A stretch of DNA of 64,000 bases from Hirschia baltica ATCC 49814 (GCF_000023785.1 NC_012982.1:62001-126000), one strand, 5' to 3'; counted from the stretch's first letter, positions 36,535 through 45,542 are shown. Made by a program: numbers and translations. Notes: generated by a model from the letters alone, not told the origin.

Positions 36535-38318
36535 TATTGCTTCGTCACGTCATCGCTAAGGCCGACAAGAGCATTGGCAAATGCTGATGCTGAGAACGGG
36601 TGTAGATCTTCGGCCTTTTCCCCGATACCAACAAAGTGGATGGGTAGGGCATGCTTGTCGGCAATTGCCACCAGAACACCCCCTTTGGCTGTTCCATCTA
36701 GTTTTGTCATAACAAGGCCTGTGACGCCGGCTGTGTGCTTGAAGGCTTCGACTTGAGACAGTGCGTTTTGACCCACTGTTGCATCAAGTACGAGGATGAC
36801 TTCGTGTGGTGCAGTGGGTTCAATCTTACGAATTGCTCTCACGACTTTGGCAAGTTCGTCCATAAGTTCTGTGCGATTTTGCAGTCTTCCTGCTGTATCA
36901 ATGAGGACTAAGTCTCGATTTTCTGTGGTTGCTTGTTTAACCGCGTCATAGGCTAGTCCAGCAGAGTCTGCGCCATCTGGGCGAGACAGGAATCCGGCAT
37001 TTGCGCGCTCGGCCCAAACCTTTAATTGCTCGACGGCGGCGGCGCGGAATGTATCGCCGGCGGCAAGCAATATGTTTGCGCCTTGCGCGGATAATTTACT
37101 GGCTATTTTTCCGATGGTCGTTGTTTTACCAGATCCGTTGACGCCAACAAAAAGCACAACGCGCGGAGAGGGGCCGTCGGATAAATCGAGGATTTCCTCA
37201 CGTGGTTTGAGGACGTTTGTGATTTCTTGGGCGAGGGCTTGTTTGATTTCTTCGTCGGTGACTTCTTTATCGAAACGATCCTTGCGAATGTTATCACACA
37301 CACGCATGGCCACGCTTGCACCCAAATCGGAGGAGATAAGCAAATCTTCCAATTCTTCGAGGGTGTCATCATCAAGTTTTTTCTTGGTGAAAACTGAAGA
37401 GATGCCGTCGGCAAGTTTGGAGGAAGAGCGTTGAAGCCCTTGTGTCATTCGCGCAAAAAAGCCGGGCTTTTTTGTTTCAGCCATAGGGCTGATGTCGTCC
37501 TGCGCTGGCGCTTCAAGAGGCGCGGCAACAGGCAGATCAGGCGTGACGTCTAATGTTGAGGAGGCTTCCGTATTATCAGCACTATCTGAGCCGTCCTTTG
37601 GGTTTTCAGTGATGTCATAAGCGGGTGTATCTTCTTCAAATGTGTCCTCAGCGAGCGCTAAAGCTGCTTTGGTTTCATCTTCAGAGATGGCTATGTCGGG
37701 CGTTTCAGTTTCAGATGGTGTTTCTACTGCTTCGGGAGTATCATCAATCGTTGCTTCGGCTACTGTTTCTGGTTCTGCATCCAGCAGGGTGGTGTTTTCG
37801 GATAAAGATGGGCTCTCACCGGCTGGTTCTTTTATGGGTACAGATAGCTCCGTGTTTGAAGCATCTGAAAACACTGCGTTTTTATCATCGAAATCTGATG
37901 ATGATTCGGTTTCTTGTGTTTCTGATGAAGTGGGCTCTAAACTTGATGGTACAGATTGTTCTGTATTATCTGGCGTTTTGTTTGGTTCAAAATCATCATC
38001 GTCTCTGAAAGGTGCGTCAGAAACAATAGCGTCTTCATCATAAGGGTCTTTGAAATAGTTTTCGACATCAGCTTTGACTTCAGCATCAATTGCAGCGTCT
38101 TCTTCCTCTTTTTTCTTGGAACCGAATAAGCCGCCAAACAGGCCTTTTTTCTCGTTTGCTTTTTCTTCTGCAAGAATATTGAGGACATCTTCAGCTGTTT
38201 CAATCGCGGGAGTTGGCGCGGCTTCAGCTTCAATCCCCGCGTCTTGAGGCGGGTTGGGTTCGATTGGCGTCTCGCCATTGTCCGCTTTTTTCTTTTTCTT
38301 ACCGAACCAGAGGATCAT
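36534..38318 (-). CDS. ftsY: Signal recognition particle receptor FtsY, long acidic N-terminus
   Basis: 594 residues. The NG domain occupies about 290-590 and has the SRP-GTPase signatures GVNGSGKTTTIGKIA, DTFRAAAVEQL, DTAGRLQN and VMTKLDGTAKGG. It docks SRP-ribosome complexes at the membrane. The N-terminal ~290 residues are strongly acidic and low-complexity (Glu, Asp, Ser, Thr, Pro), much longer than the E. coli A region and typical of length variation in this part. It overlaps mtaB by 4 bp (ATGA). Confidence 0.93.
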   Translation of the reverse strand: MILWFGKKKKKADNGETPIEPNPPQDAGIEAEAAPTPAIETAEDVLNILAEEKANEKKGLFGGLFGSKKKEEEDAAIDAEVKADVENYFKDPYDEDAIVSDAPFRDDDDFEPNKTPDNTEQSVPSSLEPTSSETQETESSSDFDDKNAVFSDASNTELSVPIKEPAGESPSLSENTTLLDAEPETVAEATIDDTPEAVETPSETETPDIAISEDETKAALALAEDTFEEDTPAYDITENPKDGSDSADNTEASSTLDVTPDLPVAAPLEAPAQDDISPMAETKKPGFFARMTQGLQRSSSKLADGISSVFTKKKLDDDTLEELEDLLISSDLGASVAMRVCDNIRKDRFDKEVTDEEIKQALAQEITNVLKPREEILDLSDGPSPRVVLFVGVNGSGKTTTIGKIASKLSAQGANILLAAGDTFRAAAVEQLKVWAERANAGFLSRPDGADSAGLAYDAVKQATTENRDLVLIDTAGRLQNRTELMDELAKVVRAIRKIEPTAPHEVILVLDATVGQNALSQVEAFKHTAGVTGLVMTKLDGTAKGGVLVAIADKHALPIHFVGIGEKAEDLHPFSASAFANALVGLSDDVTKQ

Positions 38319-39667
38319 AGCAAACGTCCTATTAAGTCTTTGTCATCGCGTGAGTGAATGTCTAAAGTGACCACACTACCAGGTTTGGGCGCATCCCCTT
38401 CTATCCGAATGGGTGCAAAATCAGGTAGGCGCGCGCGGCCTCCCATTTCAACTAAAGCGTCTTGGGTTGTTCCGACATGGCGGTCAAGTCTCAGCAGGAG
38501 ACGTTCCTGACCTTTGTCGCGAAGTTGAGCGGCGCGATCTTTAATGATTTCACCATTCAATTGCGGAATTCTCGCGGCTGGTGTGCCCGGGCGCGCTGAA
38601 TAAGGGAAAACATGCAGATAGTCTAATCCGCATTCATCGACACATGCCATTGTATTGGCAAACATCTCGTCAGTTTCAGTTGGAAAACCTGCAATCAAGT
38701 CAGCACCAAAAGAAATTTCTGGTCTTGCAGCGCGCAAGCGTTGGCAAAGATTGATGGCATCTTCGCGGGAATGGCGCCGTTTCATCCGCTTCAATATCAT
38801 ATTGTCACCGGACTGGAAGGACAGGTGAAGATGCGGTGCGATGCGTTTGTCATGGGCAATCAGGTCAAAGAGCTGATCGTCTATTTCAATGGCATCAATA
38901 GAAGAAAGGCGGAGTTGCTTCAGGTCCGGTGCTAGCTTTAAAATACGCGCGACAAGATTTCCAAGGTTTGGCGCATTGGGAAGGTCTGCTCCCCATGATG
39001 TGAGATCAACACCTGTTAAAACGACTTCATAATGGCCCTTGGCGACAAGTTGTCTGACTTGGTCCACAACTTCTCCGGCAGGGACAGAGCGCGAATTTCC
39101 GCGGCCATAGGGAATGATGCAGAAAGTGCAGCGATGATCACAGCCAGTTTGAACCTGCACAAATGCGCGGGCGCGACCTTCTAATCCATCAACCAAATGC
39201 CCCGCTGTTTCCGTAACCGACATGATGTCGTTTACGACGGCTTTGGGAGCTGTTTCATTGAGCAAGTTTGCAGGCTGGAATGTCTCTGCCTGCATTTTTT
39301 CATTATTACCGATGACGCGCGTGACTTCGGGCATGTTGGCAAACATGTCAGGATCCACTTGAGCGGCGCAACCGGTGACGATGATGGGGGTGTCAGGACG
39401 ATCTTTGCGCGCACGCCGGATTGTCTGACGTGCTTGGCGAACTGCTTCATTTGTGACTGCGCATGTATTGACGATAATTGCATCATTCAAACCTGCATCC
39501 GAGGCATGATTGCGCATCACCTCACTCTCATAGGAGTTGAGGCGGCAGCCAAGGGTTAAAATATCAACGCCATTTGCTTCTTGTGTCTGCTTTTCATCAA
39601 GTGATGGAGCAGGATTAGACAAATTGACGTTTATATTTGTGCCGGAAGAGGAGCTTGTCTCAGTCAT
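38315..39667 (-). CDS. mtaB: tRNA-t6A37 methylthiotransferase MtaB
   Basis: 450 residues. It converts t6A37 to ms2t6A37 in tRNA (EC 2.8.4.5). The N-terminal Cys C41, C69 and C100 and the radical-SAM C176, C180, C183 (CDHRCTFC) are present; the linker and block GRGNSRSVPAGEVV also match. A TRAM-like C-terminus is short. It uses the tsaD product as substrate; tsaD is in this window. It overlaps ftsY by 4 bp. Confidence 0.95.
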   Translation of the reverse strand: MTETSSSSGTNINVNLSNPAPSLDEKQTQEANGVDILTLGCRLNSYESEVMRNHASDAGLNDAIIVNTCAVTNEAVRQARQTIRRARKDRPDTPIIVTGCAAQVDPDMFANMPEVTRVIGNNEKMQAETFQPANLLNETAPKAVVNDIMSVTETAGHLVDGLEGRARAFVQVQTGCDHRCTFCIIPYGRGNSRSVPAGEVVDQVRQLVAKGHYEVVLTGVDLTSWGADLPNAPNLGNLVARILKLAPDLKQLRLSSIDAIEIDDQLFDLIAHDKRIAPHLHLSFQSGDNMILKRMKRRHSREDAINLCQRLRAARPEISFGADLIAGFPTETDEMFANTMACVDECGLDYLHVFPYSARPGTPAARIPQLNGEIIKDRAAQLRDKGQERLLLRLDRHVGTTQDALVEMGGRARLPDFAPIRIEGDAPKPGSVVTLDIHSRDDKDLIGRLL

Positions 39668-39843
39668 TGGCCCCTAAATGCGCGTCAATGCGGGATTTTG
39701 CAAGGGGGAGAGGCATAGATATAGATAGGTGGAAACTCTCTTTGGGGGCTGAACATGGTGGCGGGTCAGATCCAGAAAAGCGAAATATTGGTGTTTAATT
39801 AGAAGTTCTAGCTTGCATCGCGAAAACTATTATATATTTGTTA

Positions 39844-39858
39844 TGTTATAATATAACA
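39844..39858. promoter_or_regulatory. Zur-type box
   Basis: TGTTATAATATAACA is a perfect odd-centred palindrome matching the Zur core GTTATAnTATAAC with flanking T and A. It lies 18 bp upstream of the MerC-like ATG (39877), where bound Zur would block the promoter. A 24-bp even-centred palindrome with one mismatch pair (39837-39860) overlaps it. Confidence 0.72.
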
Positions 39859-39876
39859 AAATTGGATTTAATACTT

Positions 39877-40248
39877 ATGATGAATGTCGCGCGTTTAGAT
39901 GCTGTTGCAATTGGGTTATCAGGAGTTTGTGTCATTCACTGTTTGGCACTTCCGGTTTTGGTGGCGTTTATGCCGGTTTTTAGTCAGTTTTCAGAAGCGG
40001 AATGGGTCCATAAATTTCTTGTTCTTCTAGCGTTGCCTATATCTGGATTTGCAATATTTCGATCCTCTTCGCAGCCAAGCAAAGCTCTTTTTATTACGCT
40101 TGTTTCTGTTGGAGGCCTGTTATTGTTTAGTGGAGCTTTTATAGAAGCGTTTCATCAGATTGAAGTCGTTTTGACGCTGCTTGGTGCGTTAACGCTGTCT
40201 TTGGCGCATTTAATCCGTTGGCGGCATTCACATTTGAAACCTGAGTAA
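39877..40248 (+). CDS. MerC-domain membrane protein
   Basis: 123 residues from the ATG at 39877 (an in-frame TTG upstream at 39838 is in the Zur box). Four transmembrane helices (about 5-29, 40-58, 64-83, 90-110) and the MerC motif CVIHCLALPVLVAFMP, with its Cys pair. MerC takes up Hg2+, but many MerC-domain proteins occur without mer genes, and here a Zur box suggests zinc. No merA, merR or merT is nearby, so mercury resistance is unlikely. Called from motif and helices. Confidence 0.78.
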   Translation: MMNVARLDAVAIGLSGVCVIHCLALPVLVAFMPVFSQFSEAEWVHKFLVLLALPISGFAIFRSSSQPSKALFITLVSVGGLLLFSGAFIEAFHQIEVVLTLLGALTLSLAHLIRWRHSHLKPE

Positions 40249-40285
40249 GAATGCCGACCCTTAGGACATGGTGGACTTGTTTGTT

Positions 40286-40708
40286 CTAACTCACCACATG
40301 GCGTAAGCGCAGGAAGTGTTCGTCCCAGCCTTTGTCATGGGCTTGAGCCATGCTGAACGAAGCGTCTTCAACTAGTTCAAAGCCTGTGTGAACGAGGGTG
40401 AGGAGGGTGCCGCCTTCAATTTCTGTCAGTGTCCATGTGCAGACTGTGTTTTTTTCCTGAAGCATGGGGTGGGTGAATGTGTGGACGAGTTTGTTGGGGG
40501 CATCGCTGAGCAATACCTCTCCCCAGATGATGGCATCGCCTTCTTTACCGATAGAATTCGATACAATTTTATACTCACCTCCCTCGACCAAATCACTGCC
40601 GGCATTGTGAAACCAAGTGGCGAGAAGGTCGGTTTGTGTCAGGAATTTCCAGACATGCTGAGGCGGAGCTTTCAGGATGATTGTCTTGGTCAGCGATAAT
40701 TCAGTCAT
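40286..40708 (-). CDS. SRPBCC/AHSA1-like domain protein
   Basis: 140 residues. The START-like fold is seen in the opening LTKTIILKAPPQHVWKFLT and the C-terminal GWDEHFLRLRHVVS, typical of AHSA1/ligand-binding proteins partnered with ArsR regulators. It overlaps the arsR gene by 8 bp, so the two are co-translated. Such pairs are common in alphaproteobacteria; the ligand is unknown. Confidence 0.85.
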   Translation of the reverse strand: MTELSLTKTIILKAPPQHVWKFLTQTDLLATWFHNAGSDLVEGGEYKIVSNSIGKEGDAIIWGEVLLSDAPNKLVHTFTHPMLQEKNTVCTWTLTEIEGGTLLTLVHTGFELVEDASFSMAQAHDKGWDEHFLRLRHVVS

Positions 40709-41024
40709 TTGGGGTCTCCACGGCTTTTTTGAGTAGGGCTAGGCGTTCATCCCAGAACTTATCGAAGTGATTGATCCATTCTGCGGCTGTTTTTAGTGAT
40801 TGTGGGTTGAGGTGATTTATGCGTTCACGGCCGTTTTCAACGACGGTAATAAGGTCGCCTTCTTTGAGGATTTTCAGATGTTTGGCGATGGCAGGGCGGC
40901 TCATCTCAAATGAGTCTGCAATCTCACTGATTGGGCGCTCACCTTCAGCAAGCATTGAGATAATAGCGCGTCGCGTTGGATCAGCGAGGGCACGAAAGAC
41001 GGGTTGGTAGGTGTCAAATTGCAT
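40701..41024 (-). CDS. ArsR-family regulator paired with SRPBCC protein
   Basis: 107 residues. A winged helix (VFRALADPTRRAIISMLAEG, then ISEIADSFEMSRPAIAKHLKIL) with no Cys cluster, so it is likely not a metal sensor of the classical type but one of the SRPBCC-linked group. Its promoter (TTGACG at 41071-41076, TATATA at 41047-41052, on the minus strand) carries twin AACC-N4-GGTT sites, suggesting autoregulation. Confidence 0.88.
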   Translation of the reverse strand: MQFDTYQPVFRALADPTRRAIISMLAEGERPISEIADSFEMSRPAIAKHLKILKEGDLITVVENGRERINHLNPQSLKTAAEWINHFDKFWDERLALLKKAVETPND

Positions 41025-41030
41025 AAAGTA

Positions 41031-41076
41031 AAACCTTTCGGTTTCATATATACAGAACCAAATGGTTTCACGTCAA
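41031..41076 (-). promoter_or_regulatory. arsR-SRPBCC promoter with twin operators
   Basis: The -35 is TTGACG (41071-41076), the spacer 18 bp, and the -10 TATATA (41047-41052). AACC-N4-GGTT inverted repeats lie in the spacer (41056-41067) and directly downstream of the -10 (41031-41044, there AAACC-N4-GGTTT). Their centres are 24 bp apart. The position would let a dimeric ArsR occupy both and block RNA polymerase. Confidence 0.7.
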
Positions 41077-41088
41077 CCCGGCAAGCAT

Positions 41089-41121
41089 AAAAAATGCGGG
41101 CACGTGAAATATGCCCGCATT
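41089..41121 (-). terminator. Intrinsic terminator of EF-hand gene
   Basis: Perfect 10-bp arms AATGCGGGCA / TGCCCGCATT; on the minus strand the stem is followed by a run of T. It lies 33 bp after the EF-hand gene stop. Confidence 0.8.
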
Positions 41122-41153
41122 CTTGGTTGATTTTGTGAAATGTTTGAAATGGG

Positions 41154-41711
41154 CTAGCGTTGTGGGCGTTTACCGCGTTCTTCGCCTTTACCGCCAGATC
41201 TTCCTTGGCCGTTACCGCGATCTTGCATGCTGGGCATTCTTACGATGAGTTCTGCGCGGCTAAGCAATCCGTTTTTGTCTTTATCGAGAAGATCAAAATT
41301 TCGGCGAAGACAGGTTTCAAATTCGAGTTGAGAAATAGAACCACTTAGATCTGTGTCAAAGCCGATAAAGCTAGGCATGGCTTCTGCGCTGCCAAGATGG
41401 GTTATCGCCCAAGTTTGGTAGCCAAAACTGCGCAATTCTCTGCCAGCTTCCAAGCCGATATTGGCCCATTGGGTTGTTGTGAAATCATTCATTTCAACGA
41501 TAGATGTCATGCCGTCTTGATCTTTATCCATGCTGACAAACAGAAGAGATATAGGTTGGGCGACATAGCCCATCATGGATAGATTGCCTTGTTGAGGGCC
41601 GCCGCGTCCGCCGCCTCTTTCTGGTGGTTTATTGGAGGCACAAGAAGCAGCAAATAACAGGCTGCTGGCTAAGGTAAGTTTTGCGATCGTTCCAAGTTTT
41701 AAATCAAACAC
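41154..41711 (-). CDS. EF-hand calcium-binding lipoprotein
   Basis: 185 residues. A lipoprotein signal (LLFAASC, Cys at 24) precedes a Gly/Arg-rich linker (ERGGGRGGPQQG) and three EF-hand loops: DKDQDGMTSIVE (about 62-73), DTDLSGSISQLE (about 119-130) and DKDKNGLLSRAE (about 142-153). The loops keep Asp at positions 1, 3 and 5 or the equivalent and an acidic residue at 12. The C-terminal tail is Gly/Arg/Lys-rich. It probably binds calcium at the periplasmic membrane face. Function unknown. Confidence 0.85.
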   Translation of the reverse strand: MFDLKLGTIAKLTLASSLLFAASCASNKPPERGGGRGGPQQGNLSMMGYVAQPISLLFVSMDKDQDGMTSIVEMNDFTTTQWANIGLEAGRELRSFGYQTWAITHLGSAEAMPSFIGFDTDLSGSISQLEFETCLRRNFDLLDKDKNGLLSRAELIVRMPSMQDRGNGQGRSGGKGEERGKRPQR

Positions 41712-41800
41712 GTCTAAAGTCTCTCAATTGGCAAAAGATTGCCCCCGATATTATCCCGAATTGATAATACGGTTTGAGTGAGAGATATCCGTCGAAATGA

Positions 41801-42646
41801 TTATCTAAAAACGGGCGCTGATGCCGGGGCGCTGATTTCTGCTTGGCGTTCTAATTCGATTGGGCCGGTCATGATGACGTGGTCATCTTTCTCGCGCCAA
41901 TCTATGTGCAGGTCTCCGCCATCGACAAACACTGTGCATGAGCGGTTGAGTAGGCCTTTGCGTACGCCTGCCACAACAGCAGCGCATGCGCCTGTGCCGC
42001 AAGCTTTTGTGAGCCCAGCATCGCGTTCCCAGACGCGTAAGCGAATGCAATCTCTTCCAAGCACTTGGGCAAATCCGACATTGGCTTTTTCAGGGAACAT
42101 CATATGCCCTTCAATGAGGGGGCCAATACCTACCACATCCACGGCATCAAGTTCATCTACGAAGAATACACAATGAGGATTGCCCATATTCACTGCGCCG
42201 GGCAGTTGGAGATAGGGCGCATCAATCGGCCCGATCTTAACATCTATGCCGCGCGTATCCATGCGTTCGGCCAAGGGAATTTCTTCCCATTTTAAAAGGG
42301 GAGAGCCCATGTCGACAGAGATCATTGTGTCGCCATTTCCGTGACGTGTGGCGATGAGTAGTCCAGCTTCGGTTTCGATTTTAATTGTATCGCGATTGCG
42401 TTCGCGCATCATGATCCAGCCAACACAGCGAGATACGTTTCCGCAAGCGGCCACTTCGCTACCTGTATTATTCCAGATACGCATAAAAATATCACCGCGC
42501 ATGGAATTTTCTAGGGATACAACTTGATCAGCATTTGCGGATTTAGCGATGCGTCTTACAGCTTCTGCTGAGAGGCGTAATTTCTCTCCGCGTCCGTCTA
42601 GAATAGCGAAAGCATTTCCACACCCATTCATTTGGTAATATTTCAT
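41801..42646 (-). CDS. dapF: Diaminopimelate epimerase
   Basis: 281 residues. It converts LL- to meso-diaminopimelate for peptidoglycan and lysine (EC 5.1.1.7). The catalytic Cys pair is C68 (VAACGNVSRC) and C216 (TKACGTGACA), both present with the family's context. In related genomes dapF sits directly next to mtaB-ftsY; here 2.1 kb of other genes separates them. Confidence 0.95.
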   Translation of the reverse strand: MKYYQMNGCGNAFAILDGRGEKLRLSAEAVRRIAKSANADQVVSLENSMRGDIFMRIWNNTGSEVAACGNVSRCVGWIMMRERNRDTIKIETEAGLLIATRHGNGDTMISVDMGSPLLKWEEIPLAERMDTRGIDVKIGPIDAPYLQLPGAVNMGNPHCVFFVDELDAVDVVGIGPLIEGHMMFPEKANVGFAQVLGRDCIRLRVWERDAGLTKACGTGACAAVVAGVRKGLLNRSCTVFVDGGDLHIDWREKDDHVIMTGPIELERQAEISAPASAPVFR

Positions 42647-42800
42647 CGGACGTACTTTCGATAGAATTGGGGCGACCAGCCTTGAGTATGTAATCCCGTT
42701 CTTGAAGAAAATAGAAGGTTTTTAACTCTCGTCAAACTCAAATGGGTTCTTCTAAACTTAAATACCAGTAACAAAAGAGAAAATTTTTGCAGCTGGAATT

Positions 42801-43118
42801 TTATCCTGTTTTGACTGCCCCACCGCATAATTCAGGCCTACCGCCACAACAATCAGAGATAATATGGTCTATGAGACCCGCGACATTTTCAGGATGAATT
42901 GCATAGACTAATTTTGTGCCATCTCGTGTTTTGTTGATCAGGCCACATCTTTCTAATTGTGCAAGATGGGGAGATAGCGTTGATGGAGATATTTTCAGGC
43001 TTTTGGAGATGTCACCGGCGCAAATGCCTGTTTGTCCTGCATTCGCAAGGAGGCGGAAAGCTTTATAGCGCACATCATGTGCGAGCGCGGAGAATCTGGC
43101 AATTGCGATATCTGACAT
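42801..43118 (-). CDS. ArsR-family regulator, arsenic-type C-terminus
   Basis: 105 residues. The winged helix (ICAGDISKSLKISPSTLSPHL) is followed by a C-terminal Cys cluster CCGGRPELCGG. This motif is common in alphaproteobacterial arsenite-type ArsR proteins and in the wider CCGG-type ArsR group. No ars operon (arsB, arsC or acr3) is adjacent. It may regulate genes elsewhere. Confidence 0.8.
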   Translation of the reverse strand: MSDIAIARFSALAHDVRYKAFRLLANAGQTGICAGDISKSLKISPSTLSPHLAQLERCGLINKTRDGTKLVYAIHPENVAGLIDHIISDCCGGRPELCGGAVKTG

Positions 43119-43244
43119 AATGGAAATGGATAGCTTTTTTTTAGAGGTTTACCAAGATGTATTGTTGAGAAGAAATGTTGCATCTAATTTCTTGCCTTGT
43201 AGGGCAATCAGGTTAAGCTAATTTGATGCGCAAAAAGGTGATTT

Positions 43245-45437
43245 ATGAAGAAAATTATATTGAGTGCAGCTATTTTATTAGCCGTAGCGTGCTCGCCACA
43301 GGAAAATACAACTGACATGAACGATAAAGACACAGCTAAAGTGATAGCTAGTCATTCTGATTTGGCATTTGATTCAGATCAGCACCTTTTTCTGGAAGAG
43401 GTTGAGGGAGAACAAGCGCTTGATTGGGTGAAGGGTGAAAATGAACGCTCCTTAGCGCGCTTGAAAGCTGATCCTCGATTTGCTGTTTTAGAGAAAGACG
43501 CGCTTGATATTGTGAATGCAAAAGAGCGTATCCCATACGGGACGGTGCGCGACGGATTTGTGTATAATTTCTGGCAAGATGAAACCAATGTGCGTGGGCT
43601 GTGGCGTAAAGCTAGCCTTGAATCATATAAGTCGGATACGCCTGTCTGGGAGACGGTGCTGGACTTTGACGCTTTGGCAAAAGCAGAAGATAAAAATTGG
43701 GTGTTTAAAGGCTCCAATTGCTTCAAACCAAAAGGTGAAGATGACTGGGGTTGTATGGTTTCCTTATCTGATGGCGGTAAGGATGCGGTGGTTCAACGTG
43801 AGTTTGATCTTGCGAGCAAAACATTTGTAGAGAGCGGTTTTGCAACGCATGAAGCTAAACAGGGCATTGCTTGGGCGGATGCTGATACATTGCTCATCGC
43901 GACAGATTGGGGTGATGTGGACGGTGTCGCTTCCGTTACGGAGTCCGGCTATCCTTATATTCTAAAACGCTGGACGCGCGGCACACCTTTAGAAACCGCT
44001 GAAACAATATTAAATAGCTCACCGACCGTTATGGGTGTGTGGCCGATGACGTTTGAGCTTGAAGATGGGCGCGTTATTCAGTCTGCAATGGAAGCTGAGT
44101 CTTTTTTCTCGTTTAATTACTGGCTATTTCCCGAAGATGGATCAGAGGCGGTCAAATGGCCAATCCCGAAAAAATCAACACCCCAAGGCATATATGCAGG
44201 CCAATTTCTTTTAACACTGGAGGCGGATTGGGATGTTGAAGGGCAGGGTAGTTTTAAACAAGGGGATTTAGTCGCCTTTGATGTGAACGCGTTCCTTGAG
44301 ACTAAAACCTTGCCAAGTGTTTCTCTGGTGATGCGTCCTAAAGAGCGTCAGGCAATAGGCAGCGTATCTTTATCCAAGGACGCCTTGTTGATCTCTTATA
44401 ACGATAACGTCGCCGGCAAAGTGATGTCTGGTGATTTGGTTGATGGCGATTGGACGTTCTCTCCTGTTGCGCTCCCTGACAATGGGAATGCTGGAATTGC
44501 GTTCGCATCCAAAGATGAGAGCGATGTTTTCCTAAATTATGAGGGCTTTTTAAACCCAGATTCCTTATATGCATTTGATGCAAAATCAGGTGAAGTGACA
44601 TTGCTAAAGAGCTTGCCGCCAAAATTTGACGCGAGCCCATATGTGGTAGAGCAATTTGAATCGACATCGAAAGATGGAACAAAAGTGCCCTATTTTGTGG
44701 TGCGGGCAAAAGAGACCGATATGGATGGCTCTACGCCAACTCTGCTTTATGGGTATGGTGGTTTCCAGATATCGCTAAATCCAAGCTATTCAGCGTTTAC
44801 TGGCAAGCTTTGGCTCGATAATGGCGGCGCTTATGTGCTTGCTAATATTCGGGGCGGCGGAGAATTTGGACCGGCATGGCACCAAGCGGGGCTGAAGCTG
44901 AAGCGTCAAGTTGTGTATGATGACTTCATCTCAGTCGCTGAAGATATTATCGGCAAAGGGCTTACATCACCAGACAAGCTAGGCATTATGGGTGGCTCCA
45001 ATGGTGGCTTGCTCATGGGGGTTATGTTTACTCAGCGCCCAGACTTGTTCTCGGCGGTTGTGTGTCAGGTGCCTTTATTGGATATGCTGCGTTATCACAC
45101 AATGTTGGCGGGTGCGTCTTGGATGGATGAATATGGTGATCCTTCTGTACCAGAAGAGCGCGAATGGCTGGAAAAACTATCGCCTTATCACAATATTGAT
45201 CCGTCTACGGACTATCCAGAAATTTTCTTTGTAACTTCGACAAAGGATGATCGTGTGCATCCCGCACATGCGCGCAAAATGGCGCATCGTTTACAGGATC
45301 TGGAAAAGCCATTTTTGTATTATGAAAACATAGATGGTGGGCATTCTGCGGCTGCGAATTTGAAAGAATCTGCAAACCGTCGTGCACTGGAAATGACATA
45401 TCTGATGCAAAAGCTCATGGATACGTCGGCGCAGTAA
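43245..45437 (+). CDS. Prolyl oligopeptidase family (S9A) peptidase, lipoprotein
   Basis: 730 residues. A lipobox-like N-terminus (ILLAVAC, Cys at 16) suggests an envelope-anchored enzyme. An N-terminal beta-propeller (about 60-470) is followed by an alpha/beta-hydrolase domain with Ser about 585 (GIMGGSNGGLLMG), Asp about 668 (TKDDRVHPAHA) and His about 699 (DGGHSAA). It cleaves short proline-containing peptides. The length is slightly above typical POP. Monocistronic. Confidence 0.92.
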   Translation: MKKIILSAAILLAVACSPQENTTDMNDKDTAKVIASHSDLAFDSDQHLFLEEVEGEQALDWVKGENERSLARLKADPRFAVLEKDALDIVNAKERIPYGTVRDGFVYNFWQDETNVRGLWRKASLESYKSDTPVWETVLDFDALAKAEDKNWVFKGSNCFKPKGEDDWGCMVSLSDGGKDAVVQREFDLASKTFVESGFATHEAKQGIAWADADTLLIATDWGDVDGVASVTESGYPYILKRWTRGTPLETAETILNSSPTVMGVWPMTFELEDGRVIQSAMEAESFFSFNYWLFPEDGSEAVKWPIPKKSTPQGIYAGQFLLTLEADWDVEGQGSFKQGDLVAFDVNAFLETKTLPSVSLVMRPKERQAIGSVSLSKDALLISYNDNVAGKVMSGDLVDGDWTFSPVALPDNGNAGIAFASKDESDVFLNYEGFLNPDSLYAFDAKSGEVTLLKSLPPKFDASPYVVEQFESTSKDGTKVPYFVVRAKETDMDGSTPTLLYGYGGFQISLNPSYSAFTGKLWLDNGGAYVLANIRGGGEFGPAWHQAGLKLKRQVVYDDFISVAEDIIGKGLTSPDKLGIMGGSNGGLLMGVMFTQRPDLFSAVVCQVPLLDMLRYHTMLAGASWMDEYGDPSVPEEREWLEKLSPYHNIDPSTDYPEIFFVTSTKDDRVHPAHARKMAHRLQDLEKPFLYYENIDGGHSAAANLKESANRRALEMTYLMQKLMDTSAQ

Positions 45438-45483
45438 ACCTTGAGGGTAAACACTAGAATGTGATTTGATTTTTAGAGCTAGT

Positions 45484-45534
45484 CCTTTCAGTCTTATGGT
45501 TATTGGTCCACTTTGATGCCACCTGATTGAAAGG
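45484..45534 (+). promoter_or_regulatory. Possible RBS-sequestering hairpin
   Basis: CCTTTCA (45484-45490) can pair with TGAAAGG (45528-45534), which contains the ribosome-binding site of the gene starting at 45543. The 37-nt loop makes it only moderately stable; regulation at translation is possible but unproven. Confidence 0.3.
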
Positions 45535-45542
45535 GCGACGTA

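Noticed and set aside
39877-40248. Mercury-resistance gene
   Set aside because: Only a MerC domain is present; no merA, merR, merT or merP nearby, and the upstream box points to zinc.
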